Below, in pieces: positions 32,052-40,741 of a stretch of DNA of 64,000 nt; position 1 is the first letter of the stretch; every line of letters begins with the position of its first letter. The translations under genes and the position numbers were made by a program. The notes below the pieces were generated by a model that saw only the letters and a program-made list of their open reading frames with translations, did no database searches and was not told the origin of the DNA. Source of the stretch: a bacterium (lineage in GTDB: Bacteria; Sysuimicrobiota; Sysuimicrobiia; Sysuimicrobiales; Segetimicrobiaceae); the NCBI GenBank assembly GCA_035691305.1, contig DASSJF010000041.1, positions 1-64,000 of the forward strand. Direction: 5' to 3'.

Positions 32052-33779
32052 TCATCCCAGATGGTACCGTTCCTCCGCGAGATGCGCCGCGCGCCGCCAG
32101 AAGAGGCGGTTCCAGACGACGACGATCGTGCCCATCGCCACGGTCGCCGCGGCCAGCAGCGGGTAATTCGCGTTCGCGGCGGCCGCCGAGATCAGGGCGC
32201 CGAGGCCGATCGTCTGCAGCGTCCTGTTCTCGAACGTCACGTATTCCGAGACGATCGAGGCGTTGAAGGCGCCGCCCTGGGCCGTGATGCCGCCGGTGAC
32301 GAGGTGCGGAAAAATACCCGGAAGGATGAGGGTTCGCCACCGCGCCCAGCCCCGGACCTTCATCACGTCGGTGGCCTCCAGCAGGTCGCGCGGCAGCGCA
32401 ATCGCCCCCGCGATGGCGTTGAACAGGACGTACCATTGAGTGCCGAGCAGCATCAATAGAATGGATGCGATCGTGAGCCCGCCGCCGACGTGGATCAGGA
32501 GGAGCAGCAGGATCGGGAAGACCGCGGTCGCCGGCACCGACGCCGCGACCTGCGCCAGGGGCTCCGCCACCCGGGCGAGGCGCGGGTGCAGCCCGATCGC
32601 GACGCCCGCGGGGACCGTCCAGGCGAGCGACACGGCGAGGGCGACGATGATCCGCAGCAGCGTGGCTCCCGTGCCCGCGCCGATCGTGAGCCATTGCACG
32701 GCCGGCAGGGCGGCGATCAGTCTGATCAAGGAGACGGTGCCCCAGACGACGGCGGCGAGCGCGGCCGCGGTCGCGACCCAGCCCAAGCCCCTCGTCACCG
32801 CCGCGGCGGCGGGGTCCGGCGCCGCCGGGCGGGGCGCACGGGCCGGGGGCCGTCCCTTCTGCATGCGCGCGGACATCGTGCGCAGCGCGCGGCCTGCGGC
32901 GGGCAGCAAGGTGGAGTCGCGCAGCACGTTGAGGGCCCACGAGCGCGGGACGTCCTGTCCCTCGGACAGCTCGACCTTGAACCGTTCGCTCCAGGCGATG
33001 AGGGGCCGCCAGACCAGCTGATCGAGCGCGACGATCAGCGCGATCAGCGTGCCGAGCCCCCACAAGATCGCGCCAAAGTTGCCCTTGTTCGCCGCGTCGG
33101 CAAGGTAACTGCCCAACCCCGGCAGCGCAAACGACTGCCTGCCCAACGTGAACTCCTCGGTGGCCATGAGGAAGAACCATCCGCCCGCCCAGGACATCAT
33201 GCTGTTCCAGACGAGCCCGATAATCGACGCCGGCAGCTCGAGCGACAGCAGCCTGCGCAGAGGCGACAGGCGGAAGGCCTGCGCCGCCTCGGTCAGCTCT
33301 TCGGGAATCGTCCGCAGCGAGTGGTAGAAGCTAAACGCCATGTTCCAGACCATGCCCGTGAAGATGAGCAGAATGCTCCCGAGCTCGAGGCCGAGCGTCC
33401 GTCCGGGAAACAGGGCGATCATCGCCAGCAGCACCGTCGGCAGAAACGAAAGCACGGGGATGGACTGCAGCACATCGAGCGCCGGCACGATCAGCCGGCC
33501 CGCCGTCGCGTTTCTCGCCGCGGCGTAGCCGACGCCGAGCGTAAAGGCGAGCGCGAGGGTGTAGGCGCCGATCATGCGGAGCAGCGAGAGCAGCGCATAT
33601 TCCGGCAGCGCGGACGGCCGCAGGTCGATCGTGATGGACGGGATCGAGCGGTGCAGCTCCCGCGGCGCGAGCGTCAGCAGCACGTAGAACGCGGCGGCGA
33701 CGCTGCCGAGGATCAGGACGTCGGCCGCCCACGTGCGGGGCGTACGGAGGAGGACGGGGCCGGGGTCGCGGGCGGACAT
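32052..33779 (-). CDS. Duplicated ABC permease (two transporter domains in one chain)
   Basis: The 575-residue membrane protein contains two tandem BPD_transp_1 units (about residues 20-260 and 340-570) joined by a Pro/Ala/Arg-rich cytoplasmic linker. Each unit has its own EAA-like loop: PEELTEAAQAFRLSPLRRLL in the first and ATDVMKVRGWARWRTLILPG in the second. This is the duplicated anion-permease arrangement (COG4986-like). One chain replaces the usual permease dimer and would pair with the ATPase at 30692. It begins 40 bases after the CoxL-like stop. Confidence 0.92.
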   Translation of the reverse strand: MSARDPGPVLLRTPRTWAADVLILGSVAAAFYVLLTLAPRELHRSIPSITIDLRPSALPEYALLSLLRMIGAYTLALAFTLGVGYAAARNATAGRLIVPALDVLQSIPVLSFLPTVLLAMIALFPGRTLGLELGSILLIFTGMVWNMAFSFYHSLRTIPEELTEAAQAFRLSPLRRLLSLELPASIIGLVWNSMMSWAGGWFFLMATEEFTLGRQSFALPGLGSYLADAANKGNFGAILWGLGTLIALIVALDQLVWRPLIAWSERFKVELSEGQDVPRSWALNVLRDSTLLPAAGRALRTMSARMQKGRPPARAPRPAAPDPAAAAVTRGLGWVATAAALAAVVWGTVSLIRLIAALPAVQWLTIGAGTGATLLRIIVALAVSLAWTVPAGVAIGLHPRLARVAEPLAQVAASVPATAVFPILLLLLIHVGGGLTIASILLMLLGTQWYVLFNAIAGAIALPRDLLEATDVMKVRGWARWRTLILPGIFPHLVTGGITAQGGAFNASIVSEYVTFENRTLQTIGLGALISAAAANANYPLLAAATVAMGTIVVVWNRLFWRRAAHLAEERYHLG

Positions 33780-33819
33780 CAGGCCGAGCGCGCCGTCCGC
33801 GCATGTCGAGCCGGTGGCG

Positions 33820-36177
33820 TCATGCTCCCCTCCGGTCGGGGCTCGAAGCCGAGATCAATCCAACGATTCGCTCCGGCAGCAGGGGGCCTTCCGTGATCCG
33901 GACTCCGAACGGCGCCAGCGCGTCTTCGACGGCGTTCGCGAGGGCGGCCGGGGGCGCGATCGCGCCTCCCTCGCCGACGCCCTTCGCCCCGAGCGGGTTG
34001 CGCGGCGACGGATACTCGAGATGGACGGTCTCGAACCGCGGCAGTTCCCGGGCTTTCGGGATCGCGTAGTCCATCAGTGACCCCGAGAGCAACTGCCCGC
34101 CGGTGTCGTAGGCCAGCATCTCGCTCATGCCGCCGCCGATCCCCTGCGCGACGCCGCCGTGGATCTGACCTTCCACAATCAGTGGATTGACCACGCGGCC
34201 GCAGTCGTGGGCGACGACGTACCGGAGGATCGCGACCGCGCCGGTCTCGGGATCGACCTCGACGACCGCGACGTGGACGGCGCTCGCGTAGGTGACCGTC
34301 GGCACGGTCCCGTACCGGGACGCTTCGAAGATCGGGTCGGCGACGCGCGCGCCGGCGAGCGTGGGGAGGCTCGATCGCACGACTTCGGCCAGCGTCAGCC
34401 CGCGGCCGGGGGTGCCGCGCACGAAGACGCGCCCTCCGCCGACGTCGAGATCGGGCTCCGCGGCTTCGAGCAGCGCGGCGGCGGCGCGCACCACCTTCCC
34501 CCGGACGTCCGTCGCCGCGCCGGCCACGGCGTTGCCGGCGACGACGAGGCTGCGGCTGGCAAACGTGCCGATGCCGGCCGCGATCGCCCGCGTGTCCCCG
34601 CCGACCACCGTCACGTCGTCGAGCGCGACGCCGAGCGCGTCCGCGGCGATCTGCGCGAAGGTGGTTTCGTGTCCCTGGCCCTGTGAACAGGCGCCGGTCG
34701 CCACGACGACCTTCCCCGACGAGTCCAGCCGTACGGCGGCGCTTTCGTAGGGTCCGATGCCGGTGCCCTCGACGTACGCCGCGATCCCGATGCCGCGGTA
34801 CACGCCGCGCGCGCGCAGCCCGCGCTGCTCGCTTCGGAACGCGGCGTACCCGACGTGGTCGAGCGCGCGTTCGAGCGCGCCGGCGAAGTCGCCGCTGTCG
34901 TAGACGCACGGGTTGCCGTCGCGGTAGAGAAACCCGGCGTCGTAGGGCATCTCGTCGCTGCGGATCGTGTTGCGCCGGCGCAGGTCGGCGGGATCGATCT
35001 CGAGGCGGCGGGCGAGCAGATCGAGCATGCGCTCCATCACAAACACGGCTTCCGGGCGGCCGGCGCCGCGGTACGGGGCGTGCGGCGTCTTGTTGGTGAC
35101 GACGGACCGAACGTCGAAGGCGGCGTGCCGGATACGGTAGGGGCCGAGTGTATGCGCCACCGTGTTGTACGGCTGCACGATGCCCCACGGATTGTAGGCG
35201 CCCTGATCCAACAGCAGGCGGTCGCGAAAAGCGAGCACCGTCCCGCCGGCGTCCGCGGCGATCTCGGCCTCGTGGAGCTGTTCCCTCGAATGGCTGGCGC
35301 TCTGCATATGCTCGCGGCGCGTTTCGATCCACTTCACCGGCCGGCGGAGGCGCGTCGCGATGAGCGGAATCAGCATTTCCTCCGGATAGACCGAACACTT
35401 GGTGCCGAAGCCCCCGCCCACGTCCGGCGCGATGACGCGCACCTTGTGCGCCGCGAGGCGCAGCGCCTCGCTGAGCGCGCGCTGCAGAATGTGCGGCACC
35501 TGCGTCGAGCTCCACACGGTGATACCGCCGTCCCGGCGGTCCGGCACCGCCAGCACCCCGCGGGGTTCGATCGGCATCCCCGCCGAGCGGGGTACCCGGA
35601 GCGTCGCCCGGACCCGCACCGGCGCATTGGCGAACGCCCGATCCGGGTCGCCGACCCGCATCGCAAAGCACACCGCCACGTTGTCGCCCCAGTCCGGATG
35701 GACCACGGGCGCGCCGGCCGCGAGGCCCGCGACCACGTCCGTCACGGGCGGCAGCGGCTCGTAGGCGGCGTCGACCAGCGCGAGGGCGTCGTCGGCGGCC
35801 GCGCGCCCATCGGCCGCGAGGACGGCGATCGGTTCCCCGGCGTAGCGGACGCGGTCGGAGGCGAGCGCGAACTGGGCCGCGTTCCGGACTTGGAAGCGGA
35901 TGCGCGCGCCGAGCGCCGCGGGGGCGAGGCCCGCGGACGGCAGCGGGGCGAGGTCCTTCGCGAGATCGGCGAACGTGAAGGCGGCCACGACCGCAGGATG
36001 CCGCCGCGCCCGTTCGAGATCGACCGCCACGAGACGCGCGTGGGCGTGCGTGGAGCGCGCGACCGCCGCGTAGAGACACCCGGCCGCCGCGATGTCGTCC
36101 ACGTACTGCCCGCCGCCCGTCAGGAGGCGCGGGTCTTCGCGCCGGCGCACCGCTGCGCCGACGTAGCGCGTGCTCAC
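33820..36177 (-). CDS. Molybdenum hydroxylase large subunit, form-II CoxL-like
   Basis: The 785-residue protein has the family's N-terminal VGAAVRRREDPRLLTGGG and the active-site loop PYRGAGRPEAVF (about residues 366-377). This matches the AYRGAGR loop of form-II CoxL-like enzymes, not the AYRCSFR loop of true CO dehydrogenase. Catalytic Glu736 is in GAKGVGEGG. Form-II enzymes act on organic N-heterocycles or aldehydes, or have no known substrate. No FAD or 2Fe-2S subunit gene is adjacent, so it must borrow them from elsewhere, possibly 12873-14278. It lies in an operon with an LLM enzyme, DUF2848 and an ABC importer. Confidence 0.92.
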   Translation of the reverse strand: MSTRYVGAAVRRREDPRLLTGGGQYVDDIAAAGCLYAAVARSTHAHARLVAVDLERARRHPAVVAAFTFADLAKDLAPLPSAGLAPAALGARIRFQVRNAAQFALASDRVRYAGEPIAVLAADGRAAADDALALVDAAYEPLPPVTDVVAGLAAGAPVVHPDWGDNVAVCFAMRVGDPDRAFANAPVRVRATLRVPRSAGMPIEPRGVLAVPDRRDGGITVWSSTQVPHILQRALSEALRLAAHKVRVIAPDVGGGFGTKCSVYPEEMLIPLIATRLRRPVKWIETRREHMQSASHSREQLHEAEIAADAGGTVLAFRDRLLLDQGAYNPWGIVQPYNTVAHTLGPYRIRHAAFDVRSVVTNKTPHAPYRGAGRPEAVFVMERMLDLLARRLEIDPADLRRRNTIRSDEMPYDAGFLYRDGNPCVYDSGDFAGALERALDHVGYAAFRSEQRGLRARGVYRGIGIAAYVEGTGIGPYESAAVRLDSSGKVVVATGACSQGQGHETTFAQIAADALGVALDDVTVVGGDTRAIAAGIGTFASRSLVVAGNAVAGAATDVRGKVVRAAAALLEAAEPDLDVGGGRVFVRGTPGRGLTLAEVVRSSLPTLAGARVADPIFEASRYGTVPTVTYASAVHVAVVEVDPETGAVAILRYVVAHDCGRVVNPLIVEGQIHGGVAQGIGGGMSEMLAYDTGGQLLSGSLMDYAIPKARELPRFETVHLEYPSPRNPLGAKGVGEGGAIAPPAALANAVEDALAPFGVRITEGPLLPERIVGLISASSPDRRGA

Positions 36178-36195
36178 GGGCGGCAGCCCCGCCGG

Positions 36196-37185
36196 TCAGG
36201 CAAAGTTGGGCGCGACGTGCCGGGCGATGAGGTCGATCTGCCCGGGATCGTCGGTCACCGGTCCGAGCACCAGGTAGGTGAGGCCGGCGCCGGCGAGATC
36301 CGCGATCCGCGCGTTGATGTGGTCGATGCCGCCGATCATGTAGCACTCTTGCAGGTGCTCGTAGGAGCGGTGCGTCCCCATGACCCGGATGAACGGCTCG
36401 CGGGATTCCGCGAGCGCTTTGGTCTGGTCGGCCGTGTCCACCAGGTGAATGAAGTTGCAGTGTCCGAAGGTGATCCCCGCGGGGTCTGTGCCCATCGTCC
36501 GGGCGTGCGCCTTGATTTGCTCCCAATCCCGCTTTACCCACTCCTGGGTGCCGGAGCAGCGCGACAGCCAGTTGCCGGCCTTCACGACGCGGGTGAGCAC
36601 GGCTTTCGACATGAACGGGACGTCGTGTTCGTCCGGGTCCGGCACACGGGACCCGCCGGAGACCCATACTTCGGGCGGCGCCGCGGGCCGCGGGTCGATT
36701 GTCACGTCGTCGAACTGGTAGTACCGGCCGTGGTAGGAAGCGTTGGGACGGCTCAACAGGAGCATCACGGCTTCGAGGATCTCATCGGTACGCCGTCCGC
36801 GCTCCTCGATCCTCGAGCCGGTGACCGTGAACTCCTGCGCGTACCACCCGGGGCCGATGCCGAAGACAAAGCGTCCGCCGGACAACCGGCACAGCGTCGA
36901 GATCTCCTTGGCGAGCATCACGGGGTTCCGCACCGGCAGGACCAGGATGCCGGTGGCGAGGCGCGCGCGCCGCGTCAGCGCCGCGGCGTAGGAGAGCACG
37001 TTCAGCGGCTCGAGCCACGCCATGCCGTACAGACCCGGAGCGGTCAGCAGATGGTCGATCACCCAGATGTCGAAGCCGTATTCCTCGCATTTTTGGATGG
37101 ACGATGTCAGCCGGTGCATTCGTTCGGACCCGCCGTCCCGCCACGCGTAGGAGGGTACCCACACGCCGAACTTGAGCTTTGCCAT
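36196..37185 (-). CDS. LLM-class (luciferase-like) flavin-dependent oxidoreductase
   Basis: The (alpha/beta)8 product of 329 residues has FGVWVPSYAW at the N-terminus, FDIWVIDHLL, RLATGILVLPVRNPVMLAKE and GRFVFGIGPGWYAQEF, as in F420- or FMN-dependent LLM proteins. I chose ATG 37185, whose A overlaps the TGA of the DUF2848 gene (TGATG) and which follows GGGAGAAGG. Relatives oxidise or reduce small organic compounds, including ring-opening steps. FMN versus F420 cannot be told by eye. Confidence 0.9.
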   Translation of the reverse strand: MAKLKFGVWVPSYAWRDGGSERMHRLTSSIQKCEEYGFDIWVIDHLLTAPGLYGMAWLEPLNVLSYAAALTRRARLATGILVLPVRNPVMLAKEISTLCRLSGGRFVFGIGPGWYAQEFTVTGSRIEERGRRTDEILEAVMLLLSRPNASYHGRYYQFDDVTIDPRPAAPPEVWVSGGSRVPDPDEHDVPFMSKAVLTRVVKAGNWLSRCSGTQEWVKRDWEQIKAHARTMGTDPAGITFGHCNFIHLVDTADQTKALAESREPFIRVMGTHRSYEHLQECYMIGGIDHINARIADLAGAGLTYLVLGPVTDDPGQIDLIARHVAPNFA

Positions 37186-37886
37186 CAGCCTTCTCCCCTC
37201 AGCCACCGGATCGGCGTGATGCGGTAGTCGCAGCGCAGCGCCGTGCCACGCCGGTCGTCACGCAGCTCGACCTCGAAGCGCTCGCCGTACGCGAACGCGC
37301 CGCCGAGCAGCGCGAACGTGCCCGAGAAGATCGCGGTGCCGGTCAGGTCGCCGTCGAGCCGGCCGCGCACGAGGGCCAGCAGGTCGTCCGGACGCATCAT
37401 CGATCCGAGCCGGCCCTCCTGGTACGGGGCGCGGCGGCCGTCCACCGTCGCGTGCCCCGTCAGCACGAGATCGTCCCAGCCGTCGCGCACGTCCTCGAGG
37501 TCCCACACCTCGCTCGAGATCACGTTCGGCGCGACCAGCTTCGATTTCTCGATCGTGATCTTCTCGAGCCCGCGGTCGGTGTGGTCGCTGCCGCAGGCGA
37601 CCAGGATGCGGCCGGGCGCGGCGAGCAGGACGAACTCCGCCTCGCCGGATGTCTCCGAGCCTAGCACCTCAATCGTCCCCGCCGTGGTGAGCAGGTGGGC
37701 CATTTTCGGATACAGGACCGGCACGCGGTCCGGGCACGGGATGCCGTGCACGCGCATCTCGTCGATGTGCCGTTGCACCGCCGCCCGGTCGCGGCCGGAG
37801 AAGCCGGCGTTGATCACGCGGCGCACCTCGAACCGCAGCGGGGCGGCGCGGCCGTTCTGCCGGAGCGTCAGGTCGAGGGAGGTCAT
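37185..37886 (-). CDS. DUF2848 family protein
   Basis: The 233-residue protein matches DUF2848 in order: VRRVINAGFSGRDRAAVQRH, VPVLYPKMAHLLTT, EVLGSETSGEAEFVLL, VACGSDHTDRGLE and EVWDLEDVRDGWDDL. The GSDHTDR and ETSGE motifs recall the fumarylacetoacetate-hydrolase-like metal site, though this is inference. It is the first gene of a minus-strand operon and is translationally coupled to the LLM gene. These families often accompany aromatic or organic-acid catabolic genes. Confidence 0.85.
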   Translation of the reverse strand: MTSLDLTLRQNGRAAPLRFEVRRVINAGFSGRDRAAVQRHIDEMRVHGIPCPDRVPVLYPKMAHLLTTAGTIEVLGSETSGEAEFVLLAAPGRILVACGSDHTDRGLEKITIEKSKLVAPNVISSEVWDLEDVRDGWDDLVLTGHATVDGRRAPYQEGRLGSMMRPDDLLALVRGRLDGDLTGTAIFSGTFALLGGAFAYGERFEVELRDDRRGTALRCDYRITPIRWLRGEG

Positions 37887-38075
37887 CCGCGCGTCGCTAG
37901 GGCTTCGTGGTTGCTTCTTGCGGCTTTCGGCATCGGGCGCACCCCCGCAAGATACATTCCGTGGACTGCAAGCCCGTCCCCTTGTCGCCGCGCGGACACG
38001 GCCCGCTCGGGGCGTTCGCGGACGGAGGGAACCGTCTCCACGGCCCGAAGGCCGCGGGAAGGGAGGGGATCGACG

Positions 38076-38264
38076 ATGCGCACCGCAAAGGCCGTGCTCG
38101 GCGTGTTGATGCTGGCCGCGGGCGGGACGTGGTGCCTCCAGGGAATGCGCGTGCTGCCGGGCAGCTTCATGACGGGTTCCAGATTCTGGGCCGTCACGGG
38201 TGCGGTCGTGGGCCTCGCCGGGATCGCACTCTTCATCGACGGCATGCGGCGGCGGGCGGCATAG
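38076..38264 (+). CDS. Small membrane protein
   Basis: The 62-residue product starts at ATG 38076 after GGGAGGGGATCGACG, a strong ribosome site. It has two hydrophobic segments (AVLGVLMLAAGGTWCLQGM and TGAVVGLAGIALFIDGM) around a short polar loop LPGSFMTGS, ending RRRAA. It resembles a conserved small two-helix protein family of unknown role. It precedes the MmgE/PrpD gene by 37 bases. Confidence 0.75.
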   Translation: MRTAKAVLGVLMLAAGGTWCLQGMRVLPGSFMTGSRFWAVTGAVVGLAGIALFIDGMRRRAA

Positions 38265-38301
38265 CCGAATGCGGGTCGAGACAGGGAGTGGTGGTGGCGG
38301 T

Positions 38302-39681
38302 ATGGGACTGACGCGGGACGTGGCGCAGTGGGTGGCGCGGATGTCGATCGACGAGGCGCCCCCCGGCGTGGTGGACGCGGCCCGGTCCGCGATCATCGAC
38401 ACCGTCGCCGTGATTCTGGCCGGCGCGGCCGAACCCGTGTCGAAGATCGTCGCGGACGCGGTCGCGGAAGACGGAGCCGCGCCGGTGGCCGATCGTCTGG
38501 GCGCGCGGCTTCGCACTTCGATGGAGGGCGCCGCGCTGGTCAACGGGGTCAGCGGGCACGCCCTCGACTACGACGACGTCAACCGGTCCTCGATTGGCCA
38601 TCCGAGCGTGGTGATCCTGCCCGCGGCGCTCGCGGCGGCCCAGGGCGCGGGCGCGTCCGGCCGCCGGCTGGTGGAAGCCTACGTGGCCGGCGTCGAGGTC
38701 ATGACCAAGCTCGGCCGGGCGATGGGCACGGCGCATTACCGGACCGGCTGGCACGCGACCTCCACGCTCGGGACGCTCGGCGCGGCGATGGCGGCGGGGA
38801 AGGTCTTCGGGCTCCCGACGGAAGTGTTGCAGCACGCGCTCGCCGTCGCGGCGTCGGAGGCGTCGGGCAGCCGCCAGAATTTCGGCACGATGACGAAGCC
38901 CTATCATCCGGGGCACGCCGCACGCTGCGGGGTCGCCGCCGCGCGTCTGGCGCGCAGAGGGATGACCGGCGATACCACCATTCTGGAGGCGCCGCTCGGC
39001 TACTTCGCCATCTTCGCCTACGGCGAAGCCGGCACGGCGGGCCTGGCGGCCTCGCTCGGCAATCCGTACGACGTGGTGTCGCCCGGCATGAACGTGAAGC
39101 GGTATCCGTGCTGCTATGCCACGCACCGCGCGGCCGACGCCGTGCTGGATCTGGTTCGTGAGTACGAGCTGCGTGCCGGGGACGTCGAATCCGCGGAGGT
39201 CACGGTGCCGCCGGGCGGGCTGGCCGCGGTGACCCGGGACCGTCCGCGCACCGGCCTCGAAGGGAAGTTCAGCCTGCCGTACGTCGTGGCCGCCGCGTTG
39301 CTCGACGGCCGCGTCGCCCTCGACAGCTTCACCGACGAGAAGGTGCTGCGTCCGGACGCGCAGGCACTGCTGCGGGCGGTCCGTCCGGTGGAGGACCCGA
39401 GCATCGCGGTGGAGTTCAACCCGATCGAGGAGGGGTACGTGACCGTCAAGATTCACCGCCGCAGCGGGGCGCCGTTGAAGCGCCGCGTCGACTACCCGCG
39501 CGGCGCTCCGCAGAATCCGCTCAGCCGCGAGGAGCTGCACGAGAAGTTCCGCGACTGCGCCCGGGGTGTTCTACCCCCGGTGCAGAGCGCGCGGGCGCTC
39601 GACCTGCTGGCGTCGATCGAGGCGCTCCCGCGGCTCGATGACCTGATCGCGTCGCTGGTCCCGCCGGAAGGGGGGGCGTAG
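38302..39681 (+). CDS. MmgE/PrpD family protein
   Basis: The 459-residue protein shows the all-helical N-terminal domain start LTRDVAQWVARM, the active-site region ALDYDDVNRSSIGHPS, then GTAHYRTGWHATSTLGTLG and KRYPCCYATHRAADA. The family includes 2-methylcitrate dehydratase, cis-aconitate decarboxylase and iminodisuccinate epimerase, so the reaction here is open. It starts 37 bases after the small membrane gene, and its stop abuts the ATG of the prenyltransferase gene, so the three probably form one transcript. Confidence 0.92.
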   Translation: MGLTRDVAQWVARMSIDEAPPGVVDAARSAIIDTVAVILAGAAEPVSKIVADAVAEDGAAPVADRLGARLRTSMEGAALVNGVSGHALDYDDVNRSSIGHPSVVILPAALAAAQGAGASGRRLVEAYVAGVEVMTKLGRAMGTAHYRTGWHATSTLGTLGAAMAAGKVFGLPTEVLQHALAVAASEASGSRQNFGTMTKPYHPGHAARCGVAAARLARRGMTGDTTILEAPLGYFAIFAYGEAGTAGLAASLGNPYDVVSPGMNVKRYPCCYATHRAADAVLDLVREYELRAGDVESAEVTVPPGGLAAVTRDRPRTGLEGKFSLPYVVAAALLDGRVALDSFTDEKVLRPDAQALLRAVRPVEDPSIAVEFNPIEEGYVTVKIHRRSGAPLKRRVDYPRGAPQNPLSREELHEKFRDCARGVLPPVQSARALDLLASIEALPRLDDLIASLVPPEGGA

Positions 39682-40713
39682 ATGGCCGGACGGGCCACCC
39701 CGGCGCAGCGCGGTCCCCGACTCTGGCTCAGGACGTTTGTGGGCTTCTATCCGCCGCACGCCGAGGCGCGCGCGGCGCTCGATCCGGTCGCGGGGTTTCT
39801 CTTCTCGGCCCGCAGCGTGATCCTGGTCATCTCGGCGCAGGCCGCGGTGATCGCGGGGCTGCTCGCGGCGGCGGACGGCCGCTTCGACCCGCTCGCGTTT
39901 GTGCTTGTGCTCGTCGGTTTCGTCACGGCGCACGCGATCAGCAACCTCAGCAATGACTACTTCGGCTACCGGCGCGGCCACGACACGCCGGATTCGCCGC
40001 GGCTCCGGTACACGATACACCCGATCGCGAGCGGCGTGCTCGACGCCCGCAGCCTCCTCGCCGGACTCGCCATCCTGGCGGCGGTCGGCACGGCGATTGC
40101 CGCGTATTTCGTCGCGGCGCGCGGGCCGATCGCCCTCGGGTTTTTTGCCGCGGGCCTGCTGCTGCTGTACCTCTACGACGCCGCGCCCACCCCGCTCAAG
40201 GCGATCGGCATGGGGGAGGTCGCGGCGTTTCTCGTCTGGGGCCCGCTCATGGTGGGCGGCGGTTACTTCGTGATCGCCGGCCGGCTGTCGGGGGCGGCGT
40301 TCTTCGCGTCGATTCCGTACGGTCTCGGCGTGATGTCGATTCTCATCGGTAAGCACATCGACCAGGCGAACTTCGACCGCGCCCACGGGCAGCGGACGCT
40401 GCCCGTCGTCCTCGGGGACCGGCGGGCGCGGGTGCTCAACCGCGCGGTGATCGCCGGGATGTACGCCGTGGTCGCGGCGCTGATCGTCGCGCGCGCGATC
40501 ACGCCGTTTGTTGTGCTCGTCGCCGTGGCGCTGCCCCGGGCCGCCCGTGCGCTGTCGGTGATGGCGAAGCCGAAGCCCCCGGCGCCGCCGGCGGGGTACG
40601 TCGGCTGGCCGCTGTGGTACCATCGCGTCTCGCTGATGCACAACCGGCTGTTCGGCTGGGTCTATATCGCCGGGCTCGCGCTCGGCGCGATCGCGCGCGC
40701 GTTTCGATTCTAA
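39682..40713 (+). CDS. UbiA/MenA-type prenyltransferase
   Basis: The 343-residue membrane protein has about eight hydrophobic segments and both Asp-rich motifs of UbiA enzymes: LSNDYFGYRRGHD near residues 91-103 and DQANFDRAHGQRTLP near residues 228-242. These bind Mg-prenyl-diphosphate. The second motif form (DxxxDxxxGxRT) is that of MenA-like enzymes that prenylate dihydroxynaphthoate for menaquinone. No other quinone gene is nearby, so the acceptor is uncertain. ATG follows the previous stop directly. Confidence 0.88.
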   Translation: MAGRATPAQRGPRLWLRTFVGFYPPHAEARAALDPVAGFLFSARSVILVISAQAAVIAGLLAAADGRFDPLAFVLVLVGFVTAHAISNLSNDYFGYRRGHDTPDSPRLRYTIHPIASGVLDARSLLAGLAILAAVGTAIAAYFVAARGPIALGFFAAGLLLLYLYDAAPTPLKAIGMGEVAAFLVWGPLMVGGGYFVIAGRLSGAAFFASIPYGLGVMSILIGKHIDQANFDRAHGQRTLPVVLGDRRARVLNRAVIAGMYAVVAALIVARAITPFVVLVAVALPRAARALSVMAKPKPPAPPAGYVGWPLWYHRVSLMHNRLFGWVYIAGLALGAIARAFRF

Positions 40714-40717
40714 CGGC

Positions 40718-40732
40718 GCCGCGGCCCGCGGC
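40718..40732. terminator. GC-rich palindrome between convergent genes
   Basis: GCCGCGG and CCGCGGC flank a single C, giving a short stem after the prenyltransferase stop (40713) and before the aldo-keto reductase stop (40742). No T run follows, so it is a weak candidate. Confidence 0.35.
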
Positions 40733-40741
40733 GGCCCGGCT

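Noticed and set aside
33820-36177. Reading the CoxL-like protein as a true CO dehydrogenase
   Set aside because: The active-site loop is PYRGAGR, not the AYRCSFR loop needed for CO oxidation, and no CoxM or CoxS gene is adjacent.
33779-36667. 962-codon minus-strand open frame over the CoxL-like gene
   Set aside because: It lies in another frame of the same strand, is extremely Arg-rich and low in complexity, and has no domain; it is a by-product of GC-rich codon use in the real gene at 33820-36177.
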